NCBI GenBank assembly: GCA_036873135.1
Contig: JAPTYO010000003.1
Coordinates: forward strand, 30,694,763 to 30,758,762
DNA: 64,000 nt
Reading direction: 5' to 3'
Origin: Clarkia xantiana subsp. parviflora
Lineage: Eukaryota; Streptophyta; Magnoliopsida; Myrtales; Onagraceae
Part shown: positions 13,845-27,546 of the stretch, one piece after another
Position numbering within the stretch: position 1 is the first letter of the stretch
Layout: every line of letters starts with the position of its first letter
Position numbers and translations under genes: made by a program
Notes under the pieces: generated by a model
The model's database searches: none
What the model was told of the DNA's origin: nothing
What the model saw: only the letters and a program-made list of their open reading frames with translations

Positions 13845-14040
13845 CAACCACACCAAGACTAATTTGCAATAACTCAAACTCACAAATTCTCTACTATTTT
13901 ATGATCTTCATTTATCAACCACCGTAATTTTGTATATTCAATTTACAAACTAGAAATTCAACATACGAATATTGAGTGTAAAAAGAAGTTTTACGACTAG
14001 GGCGGAATTGTAAATACAATGATAGTCATTCACAAAATGT
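13845..14040. pseudogene. Chimeric relic: F-box gene fragment joined to a zinc-finger fragment
   Basis: Bases about 13845-13960 resemble, on the same strand, bases about 14460-14575 inside the neighbouring F-box gene; shared pieces include ACTCAAACTCACAA and ACAAACTAGAAAT against ATAAACTAGAAAT. Bases about 13965-14036 resemble the finger-2 region of the small zinc-finger gene: ATATTGAGTGTAAAAAGAAG here against ATATCGAGTGCAAGAGGAG there, followed by TGCGGAATT-like sequence. Neither piece is open. It looks like local duplications of both neighbours that landed side by side and decayed. The boundaries are approximate. Confidence 0.5.
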
Positions 14041-14194
14041 ATTTGATTACATAACATAATAATGTGAATATTGATCATATTCGTATGCAAAACATTCATG
14101 ATGTTATTAGGTTGAATAGCTAGTTGGGTTTATGTAGTCATGACATCCTATGCAATGAAACAATATATATAACTAACAAAGCGAGAACCATTAA

Positions 14195-15532
14195 TTAAGT
14201 TGACTCGATTGAAGAATGGAATGATGCACGAGGTATGATCCAAATTGGTGGCGGTAAATGGATATGTTTTTCAGCTGTTGCATATACATGTTTGGCCACT
14301 CCTTGATTATCATTGATGTCGAAAACACCGATATCAATCGCCCCGTGCTCACGTGTCGGGATAGTGTACTCATCATCTGTGTAGTATATGCAATTCGGTT
14401 GACATCCCGGGATGTCACGTGCCAAAAGCGACATTGAATGGTTGATTCCTAAGAAAAAAGATTCACCGCCAAGACTAGTCTGCAACTCAAACTCACAATT
14501 CCTCATTGCTTTACCATCTTCTTCATCATCATCATCTTGTATTTTCAGCTTATAAACTAGAAATCTCCGTGTTAGTGATGCATAACAATTTCTATATGGG
14601 TATACACTATCGTCGATTTTGATGAACCCATACGGCTCCGTTGGCCTCGCATATGGATCGCGTTGAAAAAGCTCTTCATCCCTGATATACACCCTCCCAA
14701 TATACAGCAAATCACCATTACAGGATTCTACTAAGTAGAACTTCTGCATAAACTTAGAACGAGCAGGCACGTCGACTCTTCGCAGTTTTAATCGATAATC
14801 GGCTTCAACTGACACTAATAATCGACTTCCTGCAATATAAAACTTGCCATGATAATAGACAATGTCCTCGGTACAATCGAATATAAGTATTTCCGGCCGA
14901 TCGATGTAAATCCAAGAGTCACTACCCGATTTGAACAGATATATATACCCCATGAATTCACGCAGAACAAGAACCTGGTACGTGTCGGGAAACAAACCCG
15001 GATCTTCCGACAGGACAACCTTTTGTACCTCGTATTGTGGGCTGAGGAAGATATTGTCATCATCATCGTTTGTTTCAATGTCGGCTTCTTTGATGAGAGG
15101 AGGGAGGTGGATGGTTGATCCGGTGAAAGGGTTATAGAGAATTAGGGCAAAATTGTCTAGGGCAAATATCAGCCACCCGAACGAGGAACCGCAACATCTT
15201 CTATTGTAAGGCACGTGTAGTTGCTTGTTATTGTTGAGGTTTAGTTCCTTACCGGCGATGCTGCACATTCTACGGTGCGTTTCGCTTCCATCATCTGTTG
15301 GAATCAAAAGCATAGGAAGCTGTTTAGGGTTTGATTTGAGCTGCCACTTCACGTGGTGGAACCGAGCGGCGGAAAACCACCGTTTACATACGGCGGCAAA
15401 TTGGAGATAATCGGAGACTGTGATCAACCGGTCAAGAACAGAGTCCAGAAGGTGCTCCGGCAAGTAACCCCAGCTGCTGCTGCCGTCTAAAGGGTTGATC
15501 ATCTCATTAAACTTCTGTTTCTTGGCCATCAC
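14195..15532 (-). CDS. F-box protein with DUF295 (KIB1-4-like) beta-propeller
   Basis: A single-exon gene of 445 residues. An N-terminal F-box (about residues 22-58, with LPEHLLDSVLDRL and VCKRWFSAA) would bind SKP1 in an SCF ubiquitin ligase. The rest matches the DUF295 type found in a large plant family: a CGSSFGWLIF segment, then YNPFTGSTIHLPPL at about residues 133-146, and a C-terminal VFDI segment. Substrate unknown; many members of this family are fast-evolving and lineage-specific. The start ATG gives MMAKKQKF; the second Met is equally possible. An acidic run (DDDDEED) lies near residue 350. The 5' side is AT-rich with TA repeats near 15580-15600. I see no breaks. Confidence 0.85.
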   Translation of the reverse strand: MMAKKQKFNEMINPLDGSSSWGYLPEHLLDSVLDRLITVSDYLQFAAVCKRWFSAARFHHVKWQLKSNPKQLPMLLIPTDDGSETHRRMCSIAGKELNLNNNKQLHVPYNRRCCGSSFGWLIFALDNFALILYNPFTGSTIHLPPLIKEADIETNDDDDNIFLSPQYEVQKVVLSEDPGLFPDTYQVLVLREFMGYIYLFKSGSDSWIYIDRPEILIFDCTEDIVYYHGKFYIAGSRLLVSVEADYRLKLRRVDVPARSKFMQKFYLVESCNGDLLYIGRVYIRDEELFQRDPYARPTEPYGFIKIDDSVYPYRNCYASLTRRFLVYKLKIQDDDDEEDGKAMRNCEFELQTSLGGESFFLGINHSMSLLARDIPGCQPNCIYYTDDEYTIPTREHGAIDIGVFDINDNQGVAKHVYATAEKHIHLPPPIWIIPRASFHSSIEST

Positions 15533-16156
15533 GTATACTGTATTTTGGAGTGGAGTTAATTATTAGCTAAAACCGGAGCTATATATATATATATATATAT
15601 ACATACACGTATAATATTGATTATATGGAGATATGGATATATAGCTCTATCTTTAATTAATAGAGATAGTTTGTCTTTTGTAAGTCTATATCGTATACGG
15701 TATATATATAATTTGTAGAGATCTTTATTAAATAAAAAAACTGCAATTTATAGAGAAGTGCCTATGATCCGTATATATATATATCTTACATATAAGTTTG
15801 CAAGTATATATTATAATCAAAGAGAATAAATAAATAAATACACTGTTCTAAATTTTAATTTACAAATTTTATCGTTAGAAAGATAGATAATCAAAGCTTT
15901 CTAATAGCATACATGAACAATATAAACTATTTCTTTATAAAATACATTATTTATTAAAAGAAACCAAGAACCAGGGCAATAGATAATTTTATAATATTAT
16001 ATACACAAAAATGCAATAATTCCACTAATTCTTCTTATAATAAAATTAATGTGTATAGAAAGCAGCTATGCTACAAAATATAAACATCATTGTCTTTTTT
16101 TAATCTATAATAATAATAACAAAGTTCAAAAGTTGATAAATCTGTAACGTTCACTA
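15533..16156. other. AT-rich spacer between the F-box gene and the DPMS1-like gene
   Basis: This is TA-rich DNA with TA dinucleotide runs at about 15580-15602. It probably holds the promoter of the F-box gene and the 3' flank of the DPMS1-like gene. I see no further genes in it. Confidence 0.4.
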
Positions 16157-18012
<1,856 letters not shown>

Positions 18013-18689
18013 CGCTGTAGGCGCACCTAACAGAGCTCTTGCCCCTCCGCCGTTCAACCGATGATCGGAAGATGGTGACTTCAGTTTCCGACTAAAACAG
18101 CATCGGCCATTTTATTTTATTTATTTTCCCTTTTTAGTTTATAATAATAATAATAATAATAATAGTTACAAAAAAAACGCTGAACTATACATAGTACATA
18201 CTTCTTTAGTATAACTATAACCCATGAAACCCGGCCAAAAAAAAAAAAAACCCCATGAAGAATATCCTTTTTTATTTTTGGCCCTAAATTATTTCATGAT
18301 TTGTCTGCTACCCTTAAGTTTTTCTTAGTGAAAGCCGTTAAAATCTACATTGGGCCGAACATAACTCAACACACCAATATAGAACAACCATTTACACAAG
18401 TGGAGATTTCATCATAAAAACAAGTGGTGATAGGTGAATGTATGGTTTAGTCTATATACTTCAACTATTGAAATTAAAACTAACCACTTAACGATATGTT
18501 AAAAAATCTTAAGTTAATATGTGAAAACATAGTTTAGTCTATATACCATTCAGTTATAAGCAAGCACGAGGCCACGTTGTGACTAGAGATTGCCCCCTCC
18601 GAGTGACTTATATGCTAATATTCCCCCCTATATATCCAAAAAAGAATATGTTCGGGTTTTAAACAATTAACACATTTATGTTACTTTTT

Positions 18690-19118
18690 TGTTAAATCGA
18701 TCTAGTTTTGGTCTAACCGTTACATTCCGTCCATTTTTTGAGATGTTTAAGTCATCCACTCTAAACTTTAAATTTAGTCCCTCTAATACTTTCTTAACCT
18801 TTTTGTTGTTCAATTTAGTCCCGAAGTTTCAAAATTGACCCCAATTGGACAATAGGTCCAATTGGATTTTTGAAACTTCGGGACTAAATTGAACAAAAAA
18901 AAAGGTTAGGAAAGTATTAGAGGGACTAAATTGAACAAAATTGAAAATTTATGATGGATCACGTGACTTGTACATGTCAAAAAATGGACGGAATGTAACG
19001 GTTAGACCAAAACTATAAAAAATCTGCAAATATATGGTACCAAAACTAGGTTAAAAAAACATCATCGACCAAAACCCAAAAGTTGTCAAACATTATGGAC
19101 CAAAAGACCTGTTAACCC
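18690..19118. mobile_element. Truncated MITE of the TTAACCC family
   Basis: The right end (CAAAAGACCTGTTAACCC, ending at 19118) and the internal block CGTTACATTCCGTCCATTTT (18718-18737), with its inverted copy near 18976-18998, match the elements at 26725-27230 and, more loosely, 22536-23141. The left terminal repeat is largely missing or rearranged, and I could not find a target duplication. The middle contains a long imperfect inverted repeat. Confidence 0.6.
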
Positions 19119-21416
19119 TTTTACATTTAATATATACAAAAATATTATAATACAAAATGTTCATATCATTGATTACATATCATTGATCTCCAATGTTATT
19201 TTTTTTAGGGTTATTCTTAGTTGTAGGCGGGCGGCTTCGATTTTTTCAGATTTTACGAAATGAGCTCGAGTTTTAACTCGAAAGGATTTCGGGTTCCCAA
19301 TTTTGTATACCCACCCCTACTGTCCGAGGTGGTCTTGGATCTTGGGTGATTCGGAATGGGCTCGGCCAACCCGAAATTTACCCATAAAACTAAAGAAAAA
19401 AGAAAGTTTCATATCATTATAAATTGAAGTTCCTCAATGTTTAAATATTAGCAATATTCAAAATTAACATCTCAATATAACACAAATTACAATTTAAATT
19501 TTCAGACTTCAACCCAACTCATAAACCAACAACTCAAAGTGAAAAAGTATCACATAAAGGGGGTAGTTCCTTTGACTATAGTTAGTATATCGACTATAGT
19601 TAATTCGGAACAGGTTCAAGCCACTCAATCGGACTTTTATCTTAAAACTCCGAATCCAACTTTAAAAGAAAAAGTCTCCTTCGTTTGGGTCGGTGTTTTT
19701 ACTTTGCCTTAGTTTTAAAATTGTGTAAATTAAATATATAATAATAATTTAGTTACATATATATATGATTATATTTTGGAAAAATCCGATTCATTCTCTA
19801 ATATATTTTATAAATGAAGTAATAAACGCGATTTCATTTTAGTTCAGCGCATTAGTTTTGTACAGCTTGCAGTATTAAACTATTGATTAAACTCTTTATA
19901 GTTTTTTTTTTTTAAGCACATGCCCTTCCTTTCATATATTGTACCGTTATATAAACAATAAATATAATAGGTAGGGTGCAGGTGTTCCACTTCCACATGT
20001 GTTTTTTTGGCCACCACTATCACATATGTTGAATATTGTTTTAGTAACCAAACAAACCCATGTATGTACAAATAATATGCATATCTGGCGGCTAAGCTAG
20101 GTTTTATTGAGGCCACGAAACAAAATAAAATGAACATAAAGAAGTCAAATATGGATGGCTCCCGACGATTAAGTCTAAGTGCCAAGTTGAATGGAGTAGG
20201 GAGACGTTATGTGAAATCGGTAATCACAATTACAATTATATAGAATTTTAATCTTTAAAAATATATATTTTTTACTTTTACTAACTATATATAAATAATA
20301 ATAATAATACTATATTGAATATCGTAATAAAAGTTTCATAATACCCTAATTTATGAGCATTTTTTCATGTAAAATTAGAGTCGATCATGATATTTCGAAT
20401 GACATATCATATAATGTATTTTTTTACTTATATACATTATTATAATAATTAATCAATAAATATAAGCAATAACTTTGAAATTGAAGTTTTGTACATTATT
20501 ATATTTATACATATATTATCAAAGTATAATTACGTTCAACATGAAGGCAAATATATTAAGACTTAATTATGATTGATTCGACTATTAATAAAGTAAGTTG
20601 CGATCCTTCAAAACCTAAAATTCGTGATAGAAGTTCGCATATATTTAAAGAAAAAACTCTAGTTGATTAAATTAGATAAAAAAAAATATGTATGAAATCG
20701 AAAATTCTAATATACAAAAAAAAAAAAAAATCTTCACGTTATTTTAAGAAGTTAAACTATTAATAATAATTGGTGAGACGAAGCAATTTGTTGGATAGTC
20801 AAACGGGGCGGGGCAAGGGACTGAATTTTCTATGGGGAACTGACTTATGTAGGCGTCATTTGAGACTTTTACTCATACACAAATATACAACGTCTAGCTA
20901 ACGTTGCAACGAATGGACCATTGTTAGTGAAATAAATTATTGCTTACTTCGTTGCTACTACATAATAATAATATGGTATTTCTTAACTCAAACAAATAAA
21001 AAAAATATAATAGAGAAAATTTACAAATTACTAAACATATATTACGAAATTATTGAACTCAAGGATATCACATCGTTCTCACGTAGAAATAATTTCTCTT
21101 TGTATATCTAGTGTAGCTAGATATATATATATATATATATATATATTTTATTTTTAAAATAAAAATATCTAGAAAGATGACCATTGACCATCTAGAAGCA
21201 CGCGTTTAATTGGGTATCTCTACAAGACTCAACCTTATAGACTTATATTCAATGCCCTTAATTAGCTTATATTTCCTTTACACTAACGGCTATTACAAAA
21301 CACACTATAAAGCCCCTCCTAAACCTCAGAAACTCTCATCATCTTCTCCATTTTCAACACTAATTCTCTGTATAATCAATCAATCTCTCTAGCTAATAAG
21401 TTCACTTTGAGCTTCA
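19119..21416. other. Gene-free AT-rich spacer upstream of the LEA_2 cluster
   Basis: I see no coding region with recognisable content. Features are poly-A/T runs (for example about 20715-20730), a TA dinucleotide run at about 21121-21147, and the promoter block of the first LEA_2 gene at about 21185-21206, listed separately. Confidence 0.4.
21185..21206 (+). promoter_or_regulatory. Shared LEA_2 promoter block (ATCTAGAAG + ACGCGT)
   Basis: GACCATCTAGAAGCACGCGT lies about 230 bp before the ATG at 21417. The ATCTAGAAG core recurs at a similar distance before most other copies in the cluster. The adjacent ACGCGT fits a CAMTA-type (vCGCGb) site. The function is inferred only from conservation and position. 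Confidence 0.55.
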
Positions 21417-22055
21417 ATGGCAGACAAGAACCAAAACCAGTACCACCCACCAACCTCAAACGGCTACACCAGAAACGACCAAGAGTCACTTGACCCGACC
21501 GATGAGCGCCGCAAGAAGAGGATCAAGCTCGCCATCTACATTGTCGCATTCATCGTGTTCCAATGCATCGTCATCGGGGTTTTCTCCGTGGTGGTCATGA
21601 AAGTGCGCACTCCCAAATTCCGGGTCGGTAACGGAGTCGTGGTCAAAACCCTAACCACCAATGCGCAAACCCCTTCGTTCGATATGACCTTCTTCGCACC
21701 GATCAGGGTCAAGAATGAGAATTTCGGACCGTATAAATACGACGCCACCACGGTTGACTTCACGTATGCCGGGGTCCAGGTGGGTCAGATCACGATCCCT
21801 AAGAGTAAGGCTAGCTTCAAGTCGACCAAGAAGATCAACATGGACGTAACTCTCAACACAGCGAACTTGCCTAATATCCCGGCTCAGCTCGGGACCGAGT
21901 TGAGCTCCAGTGTATTGACGCTGAACAGTGTGGGGACTATGAACGGAAAGGTGGAGCTGATGCTTATTTTCAAGAAAAAGAAGGCCACTAACATGAATTG
22001 CACTATGGTCATTGATGTTCAAGCGAAGACAATCAAATCCGTGTCGTGCAAATGA
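21417..22055 (+). CDS. LEA_2 / NDR1-HIN1-like membrane protein (copy 1)
   Basis: A single-exon gene of 212 residues of the late embryogenesis abundant protein At1g64065-like type. A polar N-terminus (MADKNQNQYHPP) is followed by a basic stretch ERRKKRIK at about 30-37, one transmembrane helix at about 38-61 (IYIVAFIVFQCIVIGVFSVV), and an LEA_2 domain at about 90-190. Family hallmarks are MKVRTPKFRVG, the IRVKNENFGPYKYDATTVDF block, and a basic KKKKATNMNC near the C-terminus. The topology is type II: short cytosolic N-terminus, beta-sandwich outside the membrane. Relatives act in stress and defence at the plasma membrane, but no biochemical activity is known from the sequence. It is the first of twelve related copies in this window, and its frame is intact. 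Confidence 0.92.
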   Translation: MADKNQNQYHPPTSNGYTRNDQESLDPTDERRKKRIKLAIYIVAFIVFQCIVIGVFSVVVMKVRTPKFRVGNGVVVKTLTTNAQTPSFDMTFFAPIRVKNENFGPYKYDATTVDFTYAGVQVGQITIPKSKASFKSTKKINMDVTLNTANLPNIPAQLGTELSSSVLTLNSVGTMNGKVELMLIFKKKKATNMNCTMVIDVQAKTIKSVSCK

Positions 22056-22525
22056 TTTGTTTAGTTATTGTTGTTTGTGTGATGTTTACACGAGCTGTAT
22101 TTTTTATTTGGAGCATAGATGACATATGTTTGATCATATGGTTGATACTGAAAGATTGCTAATATTGTTTCTACATGTGTAAGAAGATTTTCCGATTTTT
22201 CCAGAGCAATATATTCTTTTTACTAATCTGTTTTATCTATTGTGCCTGAGGGATGATATTCTGGCTTTTTAGTCAAAATTGGCAGCTCTTATTTAAGTTT
22301 TCCCCCCATTTTTTGTTGACTTTTCTTAGTTGTCGAGTGTTGTTAGTTCAGGTTATCCGAAAAATTGTCCTTATTTGTTTGCATGTATTATAATATTGTA
22401 ATATATGTATTATCTAATATTTAGTTTTTTTTACTTGTTATTAATATTAACTAATATTTGGTATTTGTTAATACTCACTTGTATAAGAAATTTGGTGTTA
22501 AATTAACCAATCTAAAAATCAAGCA
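22056..22525. other. 3' flank of LEA_2 copy 1
   Basis: This is the probable 3' UTR and spacer. It is T-rich, with no coding region recognised, and ends at the MITE that begins at 22536. Confidence 0.35.
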
Positions 22526-23151
22526 TTAGTTAATAGGGTTAAAGGTACTTTTCATACTACATGTTTGACCGAATGTGGCTTTTAGTACTGGATGTTTAGT
22601 TTTGTATACTTTTGGTACCAAACGTTTGAAAAAATGTGGCTTTTGGTACATCCGTTAGTTGGTCGTTAGTTTTGACCGTTAAATGACATGTGCAAGTCAC
22701 GTGATCGACTCTAAACTTTTAATTTGTTCAATTTAGTCCCTCAAATATATTCCTAACTTTTATTTTATTTAACTTAGTCATAACACTTCAAAATCGGACC
22801 CAATTAACCAATCAAATTCAATTGACATAGCCCCATTTGGGTCAAATTTACTCAATTGGGGATAGGTCCCAATTGGGTTCGATTTTGAAGCGTTAGGACT
22901 AAATTAAACAAAATAAAAGTTATGAATATATTTGATGGACTAAATTGGACAAAATTAAAAGTTTAGAGTCGATCGCGTGACTTGCACATGTCATTTAATG
23001 GCCAAAACTAACGGCCAACTAACGGATGTACCAAAAGCCACATTTTTTCAAACGTTTGGTACCAAAAGTATACAAAACTAAACATCCAGTACTAAAAGCC
23101 ACATTCGGTCAAACATGTGGTATGAAAAGTACCTTTAACCCTTAGTTAATA
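22526..23151. mobile_element. MITE, GGGTTAA...TTAACCC family, 10-bp target duplication
   Basis: The element spans 22536-23141 (606 bp), with terminal inverted repeats starting GGGTTAAAGGTACTTTTCAT that extend for well over 150 bp. It is flanked by a perfect 10-bp direct repeat TTAGTTAATA (22526-22535 and 23142-23151). The internal part carries an inverted pair around AATTGGG. No protein is encoded. The long inverted repeats and 9-10-bp duplication suggest a non-autonomous Mutator-like element. A close relative lies at 54694-55412. Confidence 0.85.
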
Positions 23152-24531
23152 TCAACCTCGTAATGATCCATTTGTTCTTGGAATATATGGCAAACTCTTA
23201 CTGTATGCACCGATACTTCGGGAAAGACCACCGGTCGGACTCCGGCGACCTCCGGCCGGACTTTAATTATAATAATAATTTAAAAATGTACATACCTATT
23301 TAGGGGCATTTAGGTCTTTTAGTTATTGTATTAGGATATCATAATACAAAGTTCATCCAAACATTGTATTAACTTGTATTAGAATATATTAATCGATGCT
23401 TAGCTAATACATGCAATCAAACATAGCTTAAAGTTTTAACAATTATTGGTCATGCCACAAAAAGCTATAGCGACAAGATACTCAACCCTCACTAAAAGTT
23501 TTACCTTCGCTAATAATATGATTTTAACAACAATTGTTCCTCTCACTAATAATCTGATTTTAGCGAGATGACTTCCCATCTCACCACTAATATGTAAAGG
23601 CAAAACGAATAATTAATCATCTCTAACATGATAAGAGATATAATGCAGAGGTGTTTACATCAGTGTTTAGACTGGAAAATACTATTTCAAATTGGTTTTG
23701 CAATTCTGTGCTAGGTTTAATTCAAAGGATTAATGTATTTTTGGTGCTCAAGTGGACTCAATTTTGCTTATTTAAGCAGTGACATATTTATTTAAGCAGT
23801 GACATATGCATTGACACGACTGCAATTTTTTATATGAATTCTTATTAGTTTTTTGCCATGGAAATTAGCAACTGGAATCATCAAGGTTCAAGAGAGTTAA
23901 ACTACAGAAATTCAATACTATTAAAACAAAAATCTCAAAATCTCCATAAAAATATTTGATATTATATCACATTAGAAAATTCATTGTATATATTTTCACA
24001 TGAAAATTACAAATTCTAATTAACTCTTCTTCGTAATTATGTTTGGCAAGGTGACTTTCCAGTTCAGAGTTTGTACTATTCATTTACTTATGTTTCAAAA
24101 TAGTACTTTTTGAATAACATTTTAGGTTTGAATATCATTTGACTTAATTAGATGTCTTGAATATAAGTTTTGAAATTAAAAAAAATATTCATAAACACAT
24201 TATATCTTATAGAGTGACTTGGTGGGAATAGTAACTATAGAGCAAAACATGCTAAATGTTATTCTCCCGATCGGGTCTTCTGTGCTCCTCTGAGACCTGA
24301 CGGGATTGAATTTGGACGGAACTTAGAGGAAGAATGGGTCCAATTTAGAGCTGCCAAATTTGACTAAGTATATTAATTAAGCTATAGGAAAATATATTAT
24401 AGAAAAATTGAAAAATCTTCTTATATATATAGAAAAAAATATATTAGCAATCTCTTTATCAAATATATATAGTGTATATGCTAAAAAAACATCATGTTAA
24501 ACATGAATTAAACAATAACTAAAATTTTAAA
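23152..24531. other. Spacer with possible diverged transposon debris
   Basis: I see no coding region. Bases about 23440-23600 contain repeated ACTAATAATATG / ACTAATAATCTG and GCGACAA-like words that look like decayed transposon sequence, but I found no boundaries. The remainder is AT-rich. Confidence 0.35.
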
Positions 24532-25172
24532 TTATTTACACGAAACAGCCTTGATCGTTTTAGCTAAAACATCAATAACCATAGTGCAATTCATATTAGT
24601 AGACTTCTTCTTCTTGAAAATAAGCATTAGCTCCACCTTCCCAGTCATCGTTCCCACGCTATTCAACGTCAATACATTAGAGCTCAGCTCGGTTCCGAGC
24701 TGAGCTGGGATATTCGGCAAGTTGGCTGTATTGAGAGTCACGTCCATGTTGATCTTCTTAGTCGACTTGAAGCTAGCCTTACTCTTAGGGATCGTGATCT
24801 GACCCACCTGGACCCCGGCATAAGTGAAGTCAACCGTCGTGGCATCGTATTTATATGGTCCGAAGTTCTCGTTCTTAACCCTAATCGGTGCGAAAAAGGT
24901 CATATCGAACGAAGGGGTTTGCGCATCGGTAGTTAGGGTTTGGATGACGACTCCATTTCCGACCCGGAATTTTGGAGTGCGCACCTTCATGACCACCACG
25001 GAGAAGACCGCGATGACGATGCACACTGGAACACGATAAATGCGACAATGTAGATGGCGAGCTTGATTCTCTTCTTGCGGCGCTCCTCCATTGGGTCAAG
25101 TGACTCTTGGTCATTTCTAGTGTAGCCATTAGAGGTTGGTGGTTGGTACTGGGCTTGGTTCTTGTCTGCCAT
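24532..25172 (-). pseudogene. LEA_2 membrane protein copy 2, frameshifted and inverted
   Basis: This copy lies on the opposite strand to the rest of the cluster. The N-terminus (MADKNQAQYQPP, from 25172) reads normally to the helix residues FIVFQC. There the sequence has CAGTGTGCATCGTC where intact copies have CA(A/G)TGCATCGTC, an extra TG at about 25021-25026. That throws the frame off and ends the protein at about 61 residues. The rest of the gene, from CIVIAVFSVV to KAVSCK, is open in the shifted frame and well preserved, so the event looks recent. A downstream start at the Met of VVVMKVRTPKF could give a soluble LEA_2 domain without a membrane anchor, but nothing shows that it is used. 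Confidence 0.85.
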
Positions 25173-25381
25173 TGGAGCTTGGATCTGAGCTTAGTGAATA
25201 CAATACTAGGAAAGTGATGAAATGTGGAGATGGAGAAGATATGAAAATGTGTTCGAGAGTTGTCTGAGATTTGGGAATGGTTTATAGTGTGTTTTATATT
25301 GGTGTGTATAGTATAGGCCATTTCGTGGAAGTGCAGGGTGGTCATCAGAGTTGAATTCTCGGCAGGTAACCGATTGATTAA

Positions 25382-25402
25382 ACACGCGTCCCTTCTAGAC
25401 GT
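25382..25402 (-). promoter_or_regulatory. Shared LEA_2 promoter block of copy 2
   Basis: Read on the minus strand this is ACGTCTAGAAGGGACGCGTG, about 220 bp before the ATG of copy 2. The TCTAGAAG core and the CGCG motif are kept, although the gene itself is broken. This fits a recent loss. Confidence 0.45.
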
Positions 25403-26714
25403 ACGGCTAATTATCTATATATATATCTATATATTATTTGTGTTGGGTCCTCACCCCCAATAGACATCTTTTGTACCTTTTTATTTTATTAACAAAAAAA
25501 ATATTATATTTGGTTCCTATATTTTATAAAATTAATAATTTAGTCATTACTATATTTGAGAAACATTTATTTATCTTTAATACTATTATTAAATCATTAT
25601 TTAAATTTTGTTTTTTTAATGCCGTTTAGTCGGCATGTCAGTAATTATGATTTTGGTAAAAAAAAAAATTATAATTAACTTACAATCCAACATTTATGTC
25701 AATTCAAGTCAGCCCTATCATACTCATTCCGTTCAAATTTCGGATACATATAATTTTTTTTTATTCAACGAATTATATAGATCGGGTGGTATATGTTCCG
25801 CATGTTTAGATTTTTTTATCACATAGATCAGCCACTTACCAAATTATATATATAACAAGTCAAAATATGGGTGAAATGTGGTTCTTGAAGTTTGACCTCG
25901 TACAAATAACATTTTACTCATCGTCCAATATATACCAAATTTAGTTCTTATATTTGTTAATCCAATCACATTGTGTATAGCCTAATTAAAGTTAAATAAA
26001 TATTTTTGTTGTAATTTCAAGTCTAAACTTTAGATTTTTGTGATTTAATTTTATCTTTATTGTTAAATCAAATTGTGTTGGTATGGTGATATAGTATATA
26101 ATTACGTTTGTATAGGTCAAATTTGTCAATTGATGACTCTAAGTGGTTAAGAACAAGTTTACATACTTGACACCTCAAGTGGATGAGTTAGATACAATTG
26201 AGTCGTCAACTACCAACGTAGTGCTCGACCCAACTAATTTATATATCTAACTATAAGTCTAACTTAGTACCGTAATTGAAGACATTAGTTAATTTTTTTT
26301 ACTTAATTATCCTCTTGTCTCTCATGATTTGAATTACGTTATGTCGCTCTTCTCTATCACATAGATTTGTTTCTCACAACGAATCAACTTGCCCATATTT
26401 TACTTTGACAATAAATATTAGTAAACTTAAGATAGATTATATATTTTGAAATTAAAATGATCGATGCGCGTGCAACGCACGCATTAATAACTATTTTATT
26501 TTAAAGTATCGAAGGTCCCCAAGTAATTCTCCATGAATTGTTTATATATATATGTAGCTAGCAGCAAGATTCATAAATAAACAAATGAAATGGGTTAAAC
26601 AATAAACTCATATGGTTTGATATATTTTCAACCCATCATAAGAATATATAGATTTACCGATTTATAGTATTCTTTATTAATTTAGAGATTATTATACATA
26701 ATAATGTATCTTCT
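25403..26714. other. Gene-free AT-rich spacer
   Basis: I recognise no coding content, RNA gene or transposon boundary here. The open frames at 25438-25826 are low-complexity. Confidence 0.35.
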
Positions 26715-27240
26715 ATTTATATAAGGGTTAATAGGTCTTTTGGTTTATGATGTTTGACAACTTTTAAATTTTGGTTCATAAATTTTTTTTCCTAGTTTTG
26801 GTACCAAATGTTTGCAGATTTTTCTAGTTTTGGTCCGACCGTTACATTCCGTCCATTTTTTCCGTTAAGTGACATGTGCAAGTCACGCAATCCACCATAA
26901 AATTTCAATTTTGTTCAAATTTGTGAGAATTAACACCGTAAACCTAGTTCAATTTAGGCTAATTAAACTAGATTCAATGGGTCAAATTTTGGGAAATTGA
27001 CACCCTAAACTGAGTTCAATGGGTCAATTTCCCAAATATGAATAAAATTGAAAGTTTAGGGTGGATTGTGACTTGCAGATGTCACTTAACTGAAAAAATG
27101 GACGGAATGTAACGGTCAGACCAAAACTAGAAAAATCTACAAATATATGGTATCAAAACTAGGTAAAAATAACATTATAGACCAAAACTCAAAAGTGATC
27201 AAACATCATGGATCAAAAAACTTATTAACCATTTATATAA
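26715..27240. mobile_element. MITE, GGGTTAA...TTAACC family, 10-bp target duplication
   Basis: The element spans 26725-27230 (506 bp). The left end begins GGGTTAATAGGTCTTTTGGT; the right end is its imperfect reverse complement, ending TTAACC. A perfect 10-bp direct repeat ATTTATATAA flanks it (26715-26724 and 27231-27240). Internal CGTTACATTCCGTCCATTTT and its inverted copy tie it to the element at 18690-19118. It is non-autonomous and Mutator-like by duplication length. Confidence 0.85.
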
Positions 27241-27546
27241 ACTGAAAAGACTGAGGTACCGTTATACTAATATAATATTTAGTGGTGGACAAAAATATAA
27301 TGTAGACTTAGCTTATTCCCTAAAATTAGCTGCGAGTAGATACTTATTAAATGAGTTAGTCTACTCGTTAGCTATCTGATATCAAGTAGATTAATATTTA
27401 AATTCGACTCGCTAAATTTCGAATCAATTTTAGATCGAATAAAGTTTTTTTTTTTATGATACCCAATCGAGTATCAAACATAGAATGAATTTTTCTGATA
27501 TCTAATAAATGAATTCGTACTCCGATTCGGTATGAGAAAAGCTACA

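Noticed and set aside
21651..22022. Antisense frames over the LEA_2 genes (this and similar ones at 29119, 42571, 44416)
   Set aside because: They recur in every copy because the sense sequence is conserved; no independent evidence of coding.
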